This document shows, piece by piece, positions 1 through 8,420 of a DNA stretch of 47,306 nucleotides (its first letter is position 1; every line of letters starts with the position of its first letter). The DNA comes from Bacteroidales bacterium. Its GTDB lineage: Bacteria > Bacteroidota > Bacteroidia > Bacteroidales > Lentimicrobiaceae. The position numbers were made by a program, and so were the translations under genes. The notes beneath the pieces are model-generated. The model saw only the letters and a list, made by a program, of their open reading frames with translations, was not told the origin of the DNA and searched no databases. Location of the stretch: the NCBI GenBank assembly GCA_016788045.1, contig JAEUTG010000009.1, positions 1-47,306 on the forward strand. Reading direction: 5' to 3'.

Positions 1-32
1 AATGCCCACTGTGGGTGGTTTGTTGTCTTCAT
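1..32 (-). CDS. 5' end of an unidentified leftward gene (partial)
   Basis: On the minus strand an ATG at 32..30 opens a frame that runs off the window as MKTTNHPQWA. Ten codons are too few to identify it. The case for a real gene is positional: a good promoter (54-87, minus strand) and a palindrome lie directly upstream, with about 20 bases between the palindrome centre and the ATG. This arrangement is common for autoregulated small genes such as antitoxins or HTH regulators, but that is inference. Confidence 0.35.
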   Translation of the reverse strand, partial: MKTTNHPQWA

Positions 33-33
33 A

Positions 34-53
34 TAATACGTGGCTACGTATTA
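34..53. promoter_or_regulatory. Operator-like palindrome
   Basis: TAATACGT-GGCT-ACGTATTA has perfect 8-bp arms around a 4-bp centre. It abuts the -7 box of the leftward promoter and should cover its transcription start, which is where a repressor would bind. The same half-site TAATACGT recurs at 110-117, inside a weaker palindrome (110-121) that lies ahead of the rightward nuclease gene. One regulator could therefore act on both directions. The regulator is not in the window. Confidence 0.5.
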
Positions 54-87
54 CAAAGATAAAACGAAAACCCGCCCCGTGTCAAGG
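54..87 (-). promoter_or_regulatory. Bacteroidota-type promoter for the leftward gene
   Basis: Read on the minus strand, TTG (within CCTTGACA, 87..81) is followed after 21 bases by TATCTTTG (61..54). This matches the Bacteroidota sigma-factor consensus TTG-N19-21-TAnnTTTG. Confidence 0.6.
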
Positions 88-173
88 GTTTCAGCGAGAA
101 CTTATCAACTAATACGTGTTAATTTCCAGGTTAGAGATTAATACCTATTTTTGAGAAATCAAACAATGATACA

Positions 174-1193
174 ATGAATCTGGATAAGAGCAATGTATAT
201 AACCTGCAGCAATTAGTTGCCAGGATCACAGAAATTGTCGGAGGAGCAAGGTTACAGGTTGCATTTAACGTGAATACAGCCATATTGAATACCTATTGGG
301 AAATAGGCCGACAGATTGTTGAACATGAACAGGAAGGCGGGTTACGGGCAAAATATGGTGAACGGTTATTGATAGAGTTATCTAAGCTGCTTAAAAAGAA
401 TGTCGGTAAAGGCTTCTCGCGTTCAAACCTGCAAAACATGAGGGCATTGTATATTGTTTACCCAAAATGCCAGACGCTGTCTGGCAAATTAAGCTGGTCG
501 CATTACTGCGAACTGCTAAGCATAGAAGATCCTGGCAAAAGATCGTTTTATGAAAACGAGAGTATCAATGCAAGATGGAGTGTTCGGGAATTGCAAAGAC
601 AATTGGACAGTTCTTTATTCGAGAGACTTTTGTTGTCCGAAGGAAAAGCAAACAAGCGAAAAGTTATGGAATTGGCAAAAGAAGGGAATAAAATCAGTAG
701 TCCTTCCGATATGGTAAAAGACCCATATGTTTTGGAGTTCTTAGGAATACCGGAGAATAAACCCATTTTGGAAAAAGAACTTGAAGCCAGGTTGATCAGG
801 CGAATCGAAGATTTTTTGCTCGAATTGGGCAAAGGCTTTATGTTTGTAGGCAGTCAGCAACGGGTAACACTTGCCAATAAACATTATTACGTGGATATGG
901 TGTTTTACAACAAGATATTGAAGGCTTATGTCCTGATAGACCTTAAAACCGGAAGGTTAGAACCCGAACATATAGGAAAGATGAACATGTATTTAAACTA
1001 CTATAAAACTGAAATCAATGAAGATACTGATAATGCCCCGGTAGGAATTATCCTTTGCAAGGATAAGAACATCATTGCTGCAGAGTATGCTTTAGGAGGT
1101 ATCAACAACCAGTTATTTACTTCAAGATATACCTTGTATATCCCTGACAAAGAAGCGCTTATCGAACAGGTAAAAAAAGCTTCAGGAGAATAA
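174..1193 (+). CDS. DUF1016/YhcG-type PD-(D/E)XK nuclease
   Basis: This 339-residue protein has the two-part DUF1016 layout. The N-terminal winged-helix-like region (residues about 10-150) contains YWEIGRQI at 41-48 and SWSHYCELL at 107-115. The C-terminal PD-(D/E)XK nuclease fold (about 180-330) shows the expected metal-binding residues Asp241 and Asp256-x-Lys258 (in LIDLKTG). Length is normal for the family and the active site looks intact. The family occurs as solitary genes, and I recall it near restriction and toxin-antitoxin loci; its role is poorly known. Here it stands alone, divergent from the gene at the left edge and upstream of convergent prfB. A possible -7 box TATTTTTG lies at 146-153. 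The family call is firm; the substrate is unknown. Confidence 0.88.
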   Translation: MNLDKSNVYNLQQLVARITEIVGGARLQVAFNVNTAILNTYWEIGRQIVEHEQEGGLRAKYGERLLIELSKLLKKNVGKGFSRSNLQNMRALYIVYPKCQTLSGKLSWSHYCELLSIEDPGKRSFYENESINARWSVRELQRQLDSSLFERLLLSEGKANKRKVMELAKEGNKISSPSDMVKDPYVLEFLGIPENKPILEKELEARLIRRIEDFLLELGKGFMFVGSQQRVTLANKHYYVDMVFYNKILKAYVLIDLKTGRLEPEHIGKMNMYLNYYKTEINEDTDNAPVGIILCKDKNIIAAEYALGGINNQLFTSRYTLYIPDKEALIEQVKKASGE

Positions 1194-1393
1194 AATCAGA
1201 GTTTTGCCGGTATTTGTATTCTGATACTTAATGATCACAACATCATTCTCTAATCAATATGCCCTGGAGCAAGATACTATCTCTTTTAGGCTAAGTTTTC
1301 GAAAGCAGTATCCCGGAAACAAAAAAAAAAGCTGCCCCAAAACCACCCCTGAAGGCGCTTCTGTGACAGCCTTTTGTTGCTTTTCAGCGGATG
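1194..1393. other. Intergenic between convergent nuclease gene and prfB
   Basis: The stretch has no convincing gene. A run of ten A residues at 1321-1330 reads as a T-run on the minus strand after prfB, preceded by GGCAGC, which can pair weakly with GGCTGTC further up. It may work as a prfB terminator, but the stem is poor. Confidence 0.3.
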
Positions 1394-2489
1394 CTAAATC
1401 GCGTCCCTTCCGAATTCCATCAGGTAAGCCTTGATAAAGTCGTTCAGGTCGCCATCGAGTACGCCGGCGGTGTCGCTGGTTTCAAATCCGGTGCGCACAT
1501 CTTTAACAAGTTTGTAAGGATGCAGGGTATAACTGCGGATTTGTGATCCCCACTCTATTTTTTTCTTCTTGCCTTCGATCACCGCAATGGCCTCCTTTTT
1601 CTTGCGAAGCTCAATTTCGTACAACTGTGATTTGAGCATCTGTATGGCCTTTTCACGGTTCTGGCCCTGTGAGCGGGTTTCCTGGCATTCAACGATGATT
1701 CCCGAGGGCTCGTGTTTCAGCCTTACGGCAGTTTCCACCTTGTTAACGTTCTGCCCGCCCGGTCCGCTCGAGCGGAAGGTGTCCCACGAGATGTCGGAGG
1801 GGTTGATCTGTATGTCGATGTTGTCGTCAACAACCGGGTACACATACACCGAAGCAAACGAAGTGTGTCTTTTGTTGGCAGAGTCGAAGGGTGACAGCCT
1901 CACCAGCCGGTGAACCCCGTTTTCGCTTTTCAGGTATCCGAAGGCGTTTGGACCATCAAACTCAAGGGAAACCGACTTAATGCCGGCCACATCGCCTTCG
2001 TGAAGGTCCAGTTCCCTGATTTTGTATTTGTTGCGCTCGCCGTATCTGACATACATACGCATGAGCATTTCGGCCCAGTCGTTGCTCTCTGTTCCGCCGG
2101 CCCCGGCATTGATCTGCAGAATGGCGCTCAGGCGGTCTTCCTCGGCACTGAGCATGTTGCGCAGTTCGAGATCTTCCACCTGCCCCAGGGTGATGGCGTA
2201 TTGTTTGTCGAGGTCAGACTCGGTGGCCTCTTCGGCTTCGAAAAAGTCATAAATTACCTGCAGGTCCTCCGCGGCAGCACTGGCAGCCGCATAGTCGTTG
2301 GTCCAGCTTTTTTTCTCCTGAATGGCCTTCATCAGCTGTTCAGCCTTCTTTGGGTCATCCCAGAAACCAGGTTGATGCGAAACTGCTTCTTCTTCCTTTA
2401 TCTGTTCAAGTTTGACATCGATGTCAAAGGAACCTCCTTAAGGCATCGAGCCTTCGGTTGATGTCGTTTAACTGTTCTTTCTGAATCAT
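1394..2489 (-). CDS. prfB: Peptide chain release factor 2, with programmed +1 frameshift
   Basis: RF2 recognises UGA and UAA stop codons and triggers peptide release. The gene is read in two frames. ATG at 2489..2487 starts 21 codons ending in CTT, followed by in-frame TGA (2426..2424). Skipping one T gives CTT-GAC and continues at 2425 to the stop at 1396..1394, for 364 residues in total (E. coli RF2 has 365). The specificity tripeptide SPF falls at residues 199-201 and the catalytic GGQ at 244-246. A plain ORF search starts the protein at an internal ATG (2332) and loses 52 residues. The start codon lies one base after the recX stop (TAA-C-ATG), so the two genes are probably translationally coupled. 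Confidence 0.96.
2423..2438 (-). promoter_or_regulatory. RF2 programmed frameshift site
   Basis: The minus strand reads AGGAGG-TTC-CTT-TGA-C. A Shine-Dalgarno-like AGGAGG (2438..2433) sits three bases before the slippery CTT (2429..2427), which is followed by UGA C. This is the classic RF2 autoregulatory site: when RF2 is scarce, the ribosome pauses at UGA and slips by +1. Spacing matches the E. coli site AGGGGG-TAT-CTT-TGA-C. Confidence 0.95.
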
Positions 2490-2490
2490 G

Positions 2491-2961
2491 TTATGCTTTT
2501 TTCTTTTTCATGAGTTCATCAATGATCTCATTTACAAGGTCTGCTTCGTACCCTTTGTTAACGGCAGATTTGGCCAGACGATGTTTGAAGAGCATCTCAT
2601 TGATGGCATCGGTAGAGGCAATTTTATGGTCAACCAGTTCAACAATGTTGGCGCGGTATTCCTCTTCGTCAATTTCTCCCAGCCCGGCTTTAATCGCCTC
2701 TTCGGAAATCTGCCTGGCCTGAAGTTCGCCGATGATTCTTTCGCGGCCCCATTTCTTGTTCCTGAACTTCCCGCCTGCAAAGAGTTTAGCGAAGCGTTCT
2801 TCGTTGATGAACCCCTCTTCGTTCAAATGTTCGATAATCTTATCTGTATTGGAATTGGAAATTCCCAGACTGTCGCAATGAATCCGTACTTCAACGATGC
2901 AACGCTCCTGAATAGCGGCCCAGCGACGTATTTTTGCGAGTTGTTTTTCAAATTCTCTCAT
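2491..2961 (-). CDS. recX: RecX regulatory protein
   Basis: The 156-residue protein is predicted to be RecX, a small helical protein that binds RecA filaments and modulates recombination. Family marks are the helical three-repeat build, with FINEERFAKLF at about residues 51-61 and KWGRERIIGEL at about 70-80, and a lysine-rich C-terminus. It is the first gene of a two-gene unit with prfB, one base upstream of the RF2 start. A promoter is visible at 2993-3023. No recA is in the window, so RecX is encoded apart from its partner, as is usual in this phylum. Confidence 0.88.
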   Translation of the reverse strand: MREFEKQLAKIRRWAAIQERCIVEVRIHCDSLGISNSNTDKIIEHLNEEGFINEERFAKLFAGGKFRNKKWGRERIIGELQARQISEEAIKAGLGEIDEEEYRANIVELVDHKIASTDAINEMLFKHRLAKSAVNKGYEADLVNEIIDELMKKKKA

Positions 2962-2992
2962 ATATAGAAATTTTAAACATTAAAATTTGCTG

Positions 2993-3023
2993 CAAATATA
3001 ATGCTTGCTTTTGTCAAAACAAA
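2993..3023 (-). promoter_or_regulatory. Promoter of recX-prfB
   Basis: The minus strand reads TTTG (3023..3020), a 19-base spacer, then TATATTTG (3000..2993). This is an excellent match to the Bacteroidota consensus, about 30 bases before the recX ATG. Confidence 0.7.
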
Positions 3024-3129
3024 GAAATCATCACGTAAGTGTTAAACAGAAATAAGAATAATGGGTTATTCAGTATTTGATGTGCCAGAAAAATAAAGTA
3101 CTTTTAACATAACCTTAAAAATAAAAAAC

Positions 3130-3312
3130 ATGACACCAAATCCCCAAAACACAAATTCTCACCAAAAATATTTAGAACCGATTCCTAAAGAATTGGATGC
3201 AATTGGTAAACAAATAGTTGATGCTGCTAACATAGTACATAAAAATCCTGGACCTGGACTCCTTAATAAAGTTTCTGAGATATACCTGACTCAAAATAAA
3301 ATGAATACTTAG
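3130..3312 (+). pseudogene. Truncated GxxExxY-family gene remnant
   Basis: The 60-codon frame contains AANIVHKNPGPGLLNKVSEIYL-like sequence from about residue 33 to 54. This resembles the N-terminal signature of GxxExxY proteins (typically VHxxLGPGLLESVYE), a PD-(D/E)XK-related family of about 125 residues. Here Ser-Glu-Ile replaces the usual Tyr-Glu and a stop follows eight residues later, so the catalytic half is gone. No continuation is visible downstream in another frame. I read it as a decayed remnant; a short functional peptide cannot be excluded. Confidence 0.6.
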
Positions 3313-3332
3313 ATATAAGTTGGTGCTTGCTT

Positions 3333-3372
3333 AGTGTCTTGGAGAATTGGTGTCGAAAAATTCTCCAGCACT
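3333..3372. terminator. Stem-loop between the GxxExxY remnant and the FKBP gene
   Basis: TGGAGAATT (3340-3348) pairs perfectly with AATTCTCCA (3359-3367). AGTG (3333-3336) and CACT (3369-3372) extend the stem past a small internal loop. On the plus strand it is followed by CTTTAAAAAA, not a T-run, so it may be a bidirectional or weak terminator. Confidence 0.45.
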
Positions 3373-3403
3373 TTAAAAAATTAAATACCCAAAATAAGCA
3401 GCT

Positions 3404-3871
3404 TTACTCAATGTCAATCAGATAGATATCGAAAATCAGCACCGAATGAGCGGGAATTCCTGACATGGGGGTGGCACCGTAGCCGAGTTCTGAGGGTACG
3501 AAAAGTGTGCCTTTGCCACCTTTGCCGAACAATTGTATGCCCTCTTTCCAGCCATCGATCACATTTTTCAGCGGGAATACCGGTGCACTGCCCCCATACG
3601 AAGTGTCGAATACTGTGCCGTCGGTAAAATAGCCCTTGTAATGGACTGTAACCCTGGAGTTGATATCAGGCTTCCGGCTGTTGCCGGGAACAGTAATCAG
3701 GTAATAAAGCCCCGATTCAGTTTTCTGGGCTGTAAGACCTTTTGAATCAAGATACTCCCTGATAATTTCGTCGTCAATCTTCGCATAATCATCTTCCTTG
3801 GTGCATGAACCAATCAGGGAAGACAAGGCAAACAAACCGATGATGGCCCAGTGGCTGAATTGTTTTTTCAT
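3404..3871 (-). CDS. FKBP-type peptidyl-prolyl isomerase, lipoprotein
   Basis: The protein is predicted to catalyse cis-trans isomerisation of proline bonds during folding of exported proteins. A signal peptide ends in the lipobox LIGSC with Cys23 as the lipidation site, so it should be anchored to a membrane facing the periplasm. One FKBP domain fills residues about 55-155, with VHYKGYFTDGTVFDTSY and the C-terminal IPAHSVLIFDIYLIDIE. It is 155 residues, typical for a single-domain member. The start lies 25 bases after the sirtuin stop, so the two are probably co-transcribed. No functional link between them is evident. Confidence 0.9.
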   Translation of the reverse strand: MKKQFSHWAIIGLFALSSLIGSCTKEDDYAKIDDEIIREYLDSKGLTAQKTESGLYYLITVPGNSRKPDINSRVTVHYKGYFTDGTVFDTSYGGSAPVFPLKNVIDGWKEGIQLFGKGGKGTLFVPSELGYGATPMSGIPAHSVLIFDIYLIDIE

Positions 3872-3896
3872 TCCGGTATATAATTATGGTGTAGTT

Positions 3897-4586
3897 CTAT
3901 TCATGAAGCAGCTGATCAACAAGTACAGGAACCCCGGAACCGGCTTTGTCGCGGATTACCGTGAGTGAGGGGATTCCGCTCAGTTGCGCAGGATTCGGGT
4001 CAACAAGATAAATCGGGCATCCTGGCTTTACATAATGCACCAGTCCTGCCGCCGGATAAACAGCCATAGATGTTCCGACAACCAGCAGTATATCGGCCTC
4101 GTTAACCAGTTCGGCTGCTGTTTCAATCAGCGGTACGGCTTCACCGAACCAGACTATATGCGGGCGAAGCTGGAAACCCTCTGAACACAAATCTCCCAGG
4201 TGAATTTCCCTGTAGCCGATATCCGTCACCAGCTCAGCAAACTTTGTACTTCTCACCTTGGTCAGTTCCCCGTGAAGATGAAGAATGGCCTTTGATCCGG
4301 CCCGTTCGTGAAGGTCGTCAACATTCTGTGTGATGATCTGAACGTCGAATCCCTGTTCAAGCTTTACCAGGGCGTGATGTGCTGCATTCGGAACAACCCC
4401 GGCCAGCTGTGCCCTGCGTTTGTTGTAAAATTCAAGAACAAGGGCAGGGTTATAATTCCAGGCATCGTAGGTTGCCACCTCTTCGATGCGGTATTCTTCC
4501 CACAATCCTCCGCTGTCTCTGAAGGTTTTTAACCCGCTCTCTGCACTGATACCCGAGCCGGTAAGAACCACAATCTTTTTCTTCAT
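3897..4586 (-). CDS. cobB: NAD-dependent deacylase of the sirtuin (CobB/SIRT5) type
   Basis: The protein removes acyl groups from lysines using NAD. The NAD-binding motif is TGSGISAESG (residues 9-18), QNVDDLHERAG lies at 87-97, and the presumed catalytic His is His105 in LHGEL. FYNKRRAQL (53-61) supplies Tyr54 and Arg57, the Tyr-x-x-Arg pair that marks desuccinylase/demalonylase sirtuins. The segment that normally holds two CxxC zinc pairs has only one Cys (Cys134), so the structural zinc appears absent; I recall this from other Bacteroidota sirtuins. I chose ATG at 4586 because MKKKIVVLTG is the usual family start; an ATG at 4613 would add nine residues. It is upstream of the FKBP gene. Confidence 0.9.
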   Translation of the reverse strand: MKKKIVVLTGSGISAESGLKTFRDSGGLWEEYRIEEVATYDAWNYNPALVLEFYNKRRAQLAGVVPNAAHHALVKLEQGFDVQIITQNVDDLHERAGSKAILHLHGELTKVRSTKFAELVTDIGYREIHLGDLCSEGFQLRPHIVWFGEAVPLIETAAELVNEADILLVVGTSMAVYPAAGLVHYVKPGCPIYLVDPNPAQLSGIPSLTVIRDKAGSGVPVLVDQLLHE

Positions 4587-4791
4587 GAATCCGACGCTAT
4601 TGTTCAAAGACAAAGTTTGTTACAGTTGTGAGGTGGCCCCGGATAACCATCCCTGCAGAGATCATTGAAATTTCAAAACCAATGCCTCTTAGCTTCTTAA
4701 TAATTAAGGACTTAATGAGTTTTCCGGTGAAAAGAGTATGCAAAAATAGAAAAAAACCCTTACAGTTAACTTTCCGGATGTCCAGATATGA

Positions 4792-4822
4792 AAACTGCTG
4801 CCCCGGGATGGGGCAGCAGTTT
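4792..4822 (-). terminator. Terminator of mdh
   Basis: AAACTGCTGCCCC (4792-4804) and GGGGCAGCAGTTT (4810-4822) form a perfect 13-bp stem with a 5-base loop, starting 16 bases after the mdh stop codon. The T-run on the minus strand is only four bases, so release may be partial. Confidence 0.75.
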
Positions 4823-4838
4823 ATTGGACTATGCGATA

Positions 4839-5783
4839 TCAATCTTCAAACAGGTTCATATCATCCAGAACCTTCATGACACTCTTTACTGAATTGGCAG
4901 AATCTTCAAGCATTTTCTGCTCATCTTTGTTGAGCTTCAGTTCTATGATCTCTTCAATACCATTGGAGCCGAGTTTAACAGGAACACCCATATAGACATC
5001 CTTCAGGTTGTATTCACCGTTGAGCAGGGTGCATACCGGGAAGATCCTCTTCTGGTCGTCAACAATGGCTTCTACCATCTGGGCAGCTGCAGCACCCGGG
5101 GCATACCAGGCTGAAGTTCCCATAAGGTTCACCAGCTCTCCGCCGCCCTTCTTGGTGCGGTCAACAATTTTCTCAATTTCTTCTGTATTCAGCAGGTCGG
5201 TGATGGGAATTCCCGAAACAGAGGTAAACCTGGGCAGGGGAACCATCGAATCACCGTGGCCTCCCAGCAGCAGCGAGTGGATGTCTTTGGGCGATACGTC
5301 AAGGGCTTCTGCAATAAACGCTTTATAACGACCCGTATCCAGAATCCCTGCCATTCCGAATACCTTGCTCGAATGTTTGCGGGCTGCACGGTAAGCAGCA
5401 TAGGTCATAACATCGAGCGGGTTGGAAACCACAATGATGATGGCTTCAGGAGAATACTTCACCACTTTTTCGGTTACTTCCTTAACAATCAGTGCGTTGG
5501 TCTTGATAAGATCATCGCGGCTCATGCCCGGTTTGCGGGGCAGACCCGAGGTGATCACGACGATGGATGAACCTTTGGTTTTCAGATAATCGTTGGTCAC
5601 ACCGACAACGCGGGTATTGAAGTTGTTGATGGATGAGGTCTGCCAGATATCCAGTGCCTTGCCTTCGGCAACGCCGTCCTTGATATCAACCAGAACCACC
5701 TCACGGGTGAGATCCTTGTGTGCAATCACATTTGCACAGGTGGCACCTACATTACCGGCGCCGATTACAGTGATTTTCTTCAT
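4839..5783 (-). CDS. mdh: Malate dehydrogenase (NAD)
   Basis: The protein interconverts malate and oxaloacetate in the TCA cycle, in the cytoplasm. It is of the LDH-like MDH type, 314 residues. GAGNVGATCA (residues 8-17) is the Rossmann glycine loop, and an Asp in VLVDIKDG marks NAD preference. Substrate-binding arginines lie in LPRKPGMSRDDL, and the catalytic His is in LLGGHGDSMVP. The gene has its own -7-like box (TACTTTTG, minus strand, 5860..5853) and a hairpin terminator, so it is probably a single-gene unit although maeB lies upstream on the same strand. Confidence 0.96.
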   Translation of the reverse strand: MKKITVIGAGNVGATCANVIAHKDLTREVVLVDIKDGVAEGKALDIWQTSSINNFNTRVVGVTNDYLKTKGSSIVVITSGLPRKPGMSRDDLIKTNALIVKEVTEKVVKYSPEAIIIVVSNPLDVMTYAAYRAARKHSSKVFGMAGILDTGRYKAFIAEALDVSPKDIHSLLLGGHGDSMVPLPRFTSVSGIPITDLLNTEEIEKIVDRTKKGGGELVNLMGTSAWYAPGAAAAQMVEAIVDDQKRIFPVCTLLNGEYNLKDVYMGVPVKLGSNGIEEIIELKLNKDEQKMLEDSANSVKSVMKVLDDMNLFED

Positions 5784-5852
5784 TTTTTATTGTTTGATGT
5801 TAGTTATTGCCCGTCCGCTGTTTAAGAAGTCTCCTTTATGAAAAGACAACAA

Positions 5853-5860
5853 CAAAAGTA
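5853..5860 (-). promoter_or_regulatory. Probable -7 box of mdh
   Basis: The minus strand reads TACTTTTG, matching TAnnTTTG, about 70 bases before the mdh start. The -33 region is T-rich but has no clear TTG at the right distance. Confidence 0.4.
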
Positions 5861-5885
5861 AGAAAATGCATATAAAAAAACCTAA

Positions 5886-6036
5886 ATATTAACGTGTTGT
5901 GTGGTTACAAACATAACATTTTGATAGTGTGGATGAAGTCAATGTCTGTTTCGACTTCGCTCAACATGACATTGACTTCAAAAGCACTTATTATCAGTGA
6001 TTTAAATGTTTAACCGCACAACAGGTGTATATTAAC
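5886..6036. repeat. MITE-like inverted-repeat element between mdh and maeB
   Basis: Terminal arms TGTTGTGTGGTTA (5895-5907) and TAACCGCACAACA (6011-6023) are inverted copies with 12 of 13 matches. Inside them AAGTCAATGTC (5936-5946) and GACATTGACTT (5968-5978) form a second, perfect 11-bp inverted pair around a TTCGACTTCGCTCAACAT core. The unit is flanked by 8-bp direct repeats ATATTAAC (5886-5893 and 6029-6036), which could be a target-site duplication, though five extra bases (GGTGT) lie inside the right copy. It accounts for about half of the 306-base mdh-maeB gap and encodes nothing. Confidence 0.5.
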
Positions 6037-6089
6037 TCTAAATCATCTGCAGACCTTTGTTTCGTTTTTTTTGCTGAACCAGGCAGATT

Positions 6090-8363
6090 TCAGCCAGCAT
6101 TTCCCTGTGCATCAATCACCGCAATGGTCACCATATTGACGATTTCCGCCACTCCTGATCCCATCTGCAGTACATGTACCGATTTGTTCAGGCCCATAAG
6201 GATGGGCCCGATGGCCTCAGCTCCGCCGAGTTCCTGAATCAGTTTGTAAGCGATGTTGCCAGCCGTGAGGTACGGAAAGATCAGTGTATTGGCCGGGCCA
6301 TCCGCGAGTTTTGAGAAGGGGAAGTTTTCCTTCAGCAATTCATTGTTCAGGGCAAAATTGGCCTGCATATCGCCATCCACAATCAGATCGGGGTAATCGC
6401 GGTGCAGAATCTCCACTGCCTGCCTCACCAGGATGGGTATGTTTCCTTCTACCGACCCGAAGTTGGAGTAAGAAAGCATGGCAATGCGGGGCTCAACATT
6501 AAACTGACGCACGGCTGCCGCTGTCTGAAGGGTAATTTCCACCAGTGTTTCCACGTTGGGGTTCATGTTAACGGTGGTATCTGCAAAAAAGAAGGGTCCC
6601 TTTTTGGTGAGCATGATATACATGCCCGACACGATGTTGGCTCCTTTCTTTTTCCCGATGATCCGCAGGGCCGGTCTGATGGTGGCCGGGTAGCTGCTGG
6701 TAAGCCCGGAGATCATGGCATCGGCGAAGCCGTTTTCCACCAGGCTGGGCCCGAAATAGTTGCGGTGGGTCATCATATCACGGGCGCCGGCCAGGTTAAC
6801 CCCGCGCCGTTTGCGTTTGGCGTAAAACTGCTGGGCAAACATTTCGCGGCGTTCGTTTTCTTCGGGCGATCTGGGGTCGATGATTTCTACACCTTCCAGT
6901 TCCAGATCGTGCTGCTCAATGAGTTCATGAATCACCTCCTTGCTTCCAAGCAGAATGGGAGTGGCGATGCCATCGTCAAGCACAATCTCGGCTGCTTTCA
7001 GGATTTTATAGTTTTCAGCTTCGGCAAATACCACACGTTTCGGGTTTTTCATGGCCCTGGCCTTGATCTGCCGGATCAACGGATTCGATAAACCCAGGCG
7101 TTTGCTCAGCTCGTCGCGGTATGCATCCCAGTTGATAACCGGTTTGCGGGCAACCCCTGAATCCATGGCCGCTTTCGCTACAGCCGGTGCAATGCTGGTA
7201 ATCAGCCGCGGGTCGTTGGGTTTGGGTATGATGTATTCCTTGCCGAATTTCAGGTTGGTAACCTGATAAGCGATGTTCACCTCCTCTGGTACCGGTTGTT
7301 TGGCCAGATCGGCAAGCGCCCTGGCCGCAGCCAGTTTCATCTCTTCGTTGATGGCTCTTGCCCGTACGTCGAGTGCCCCCCTGAATATATAAGGGAAGCC
7401 CAGTACATTGTTTACCTGGTTGGGGAAGTCTGACCGTCCCGTGCCCATAATGATGTCGGGACGCGTAGAAACCGCCAGTTCGTAACCAATTTCCGGAGTC
7501 GGATTTGCCAGTGCAAAAACAATGGGATTTTCGTTCATACTCAGCAACATCTGAGGGGTAACCACCCCGGCAACCGACAGCCCTAAAAACATATCAGCCC
7601 CTTTTATGGCATCTTCCAGAGTATGGATGTCGCGCTGTGTAACAAACTTCTGTTTGATGGGATTCAGGTCAGTTCGTTTTGCGTTGAGTACTCCCTTTGA
7701 ATCAACCATCACGAGGTTTTCGGGCTTTACACCCAGCGACAGATAAAGTCTGGAACACGAAACAGCCGAAGCGCCGGCCCCGTTGACCACTACTTTTATT
7801 TCATCAATTTTCTTTCCGTTGATGAGCAGGGCATTCAGCAATCCGGCAGAAGTGATGATGGCTGTCCCATGCTGATCGTCGTGCATGATGGGAATATCCA
7901 GAGCAGCCTTCAGCCTGTCTTCAATTTCAAAACATTCGGGTACTTTGATGTCTTCGAGATTGATCCCGCCGAAGGTCGGTGCAATGGCTTTTACGGTATT
8001 CACCACCCCATCGATCGTTTTATCATTGACTTCGATGTCAAATACATCAATATCGGCATAAATCTTGAATAACAGCCCTTTTCCTTCCATTACCGGTTTA
8101 CCGGCTTCAGCTCCGATATCGCCAAGCCCGAGTACGGCAGTGCCATTGGAGATTACGGCCACCAGATTTCCTTTCGCCGTGTATTTATACACATCATCCG
8201 GGTTGTCCCTGATCTCAAGGCAGGGTTCTGCAACGCCGGGGCTGTAGGCCAGCGAAAGGTCGTATTGCGAATGGTGGGGCTTGGTCGGGATCACCTCAAT
8301 TTTTCCCGGTCTTCCGTCGGCATGGTAGGCCAGTGCGTTTTTCTTACTCAGGGGAATTTTCAT
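6090..8363 (-). CDS. maeB: NADP-dependent malic enzyme with C-terminal phosphotransacetylase-like domain
   Basis: The protein oxidatively decarboxylates malate to pyruvate, giving NADPH. It is a 757-residue MaeB-type fusion. Residues about 1-420 are the malic enzyme: YSPGVAEPC (40-48) with the catalytic-type Tyr40, Lys95 in MEGKGLLFK, the metal-site residues in HDDQHGT (161-167), and the nucleotide loop NGAGASA (194-200). Residues about 430-757 are a phosphate acetyl/butyryltransferase-like domain, which in E. coli MaeB is regulatory, binding acetyl-CoA, rather than known to be catalytic. A strong promoter is at 8421-8450. The next gene downstream, mdh, uses the same substrate. Confidence 0.95.
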   Translation of the reverse strand: MKIPLSKKNALAYHADGRPGKIEVIPTKPHHSQYDLSLAYSPGVAEPCLEIRDNPDDVYKYTAKGNLVAVISNGTAVLGLGDIGAEAGKPVMEGKGLLFKIYADIDVFDIEVNDKTIDGVVNTVKAIAPTFGGINLEDIKVPECFEIEDRLKAALDIPIMHDDQHGTAIITSAGLLNALLINGKKIDEIKVVVNGAGASAVSCSRLYLSLGVKPENLVMVDSKGVLNAKRTDLNPIKQKFVTQRDIHTLEDAIKGADMFLGLSVAGVVTPQMLLSMNENPIVFALANPTPEIGYELAVSTRPDIIMGTGRSDFPNQVNNVLGFPYIFRGALDVRARAINEEMKLAAARALADLAKQPVPEEVNIAYQVTNLKFGKEYIIPKPNDPRLITSIAPAVAKAAMDSGVARKPVINWDAYRDELSKRLGLSNPLIRQIKARAMKNPKRVVFAEAENYKILKAAEIVLDDGIATPILLGSKEVIHELIEQHDLELEGVEIIDPRSPEENERREMFAQQFYAKRKRRGVNLAGARDMMTHRNYFGPSLVENGFADAMISGLTSSYPATIRPALRIIGKKKGANIVSGMYIMLTKKGPFFFADTTVNMNPNVETLVEITLQTAAAVRQFNVEPRIAMLSYSNFGSVEGNIPILVRQAVEILHRDYPDLIVDGDMQANFALNNELLKENFPFSKLADGPANTLIFPYLTAGNIAYKLIQELGGAEAIGPILMGLNKSVHVLQMGSGVAEIVNMVTIAVIDAQGNAG

Positions 8364-8420
8364 ATGAGTGGTGGGTTTTGGTTTCTTTTACCGAACGAGG
8401 CGAGAAGGATATTCGTATAG

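Noticed and set aside
2332..2332. ATG at 2332 as the prfB start
   Set aside because: It omits 52 residues; the frameshift site and total length match RF2.
2488..2967. 159-codon plus frame antisense to recX
   Set aside because: It is the shadow of recX, whose reading is supported by family motifs and a promoter.
4597..4842. 81-codon minus frame between the sirtuin and mdh genes
   Set aside because: It covers the mdh terminator hairpin and has no family likeness.
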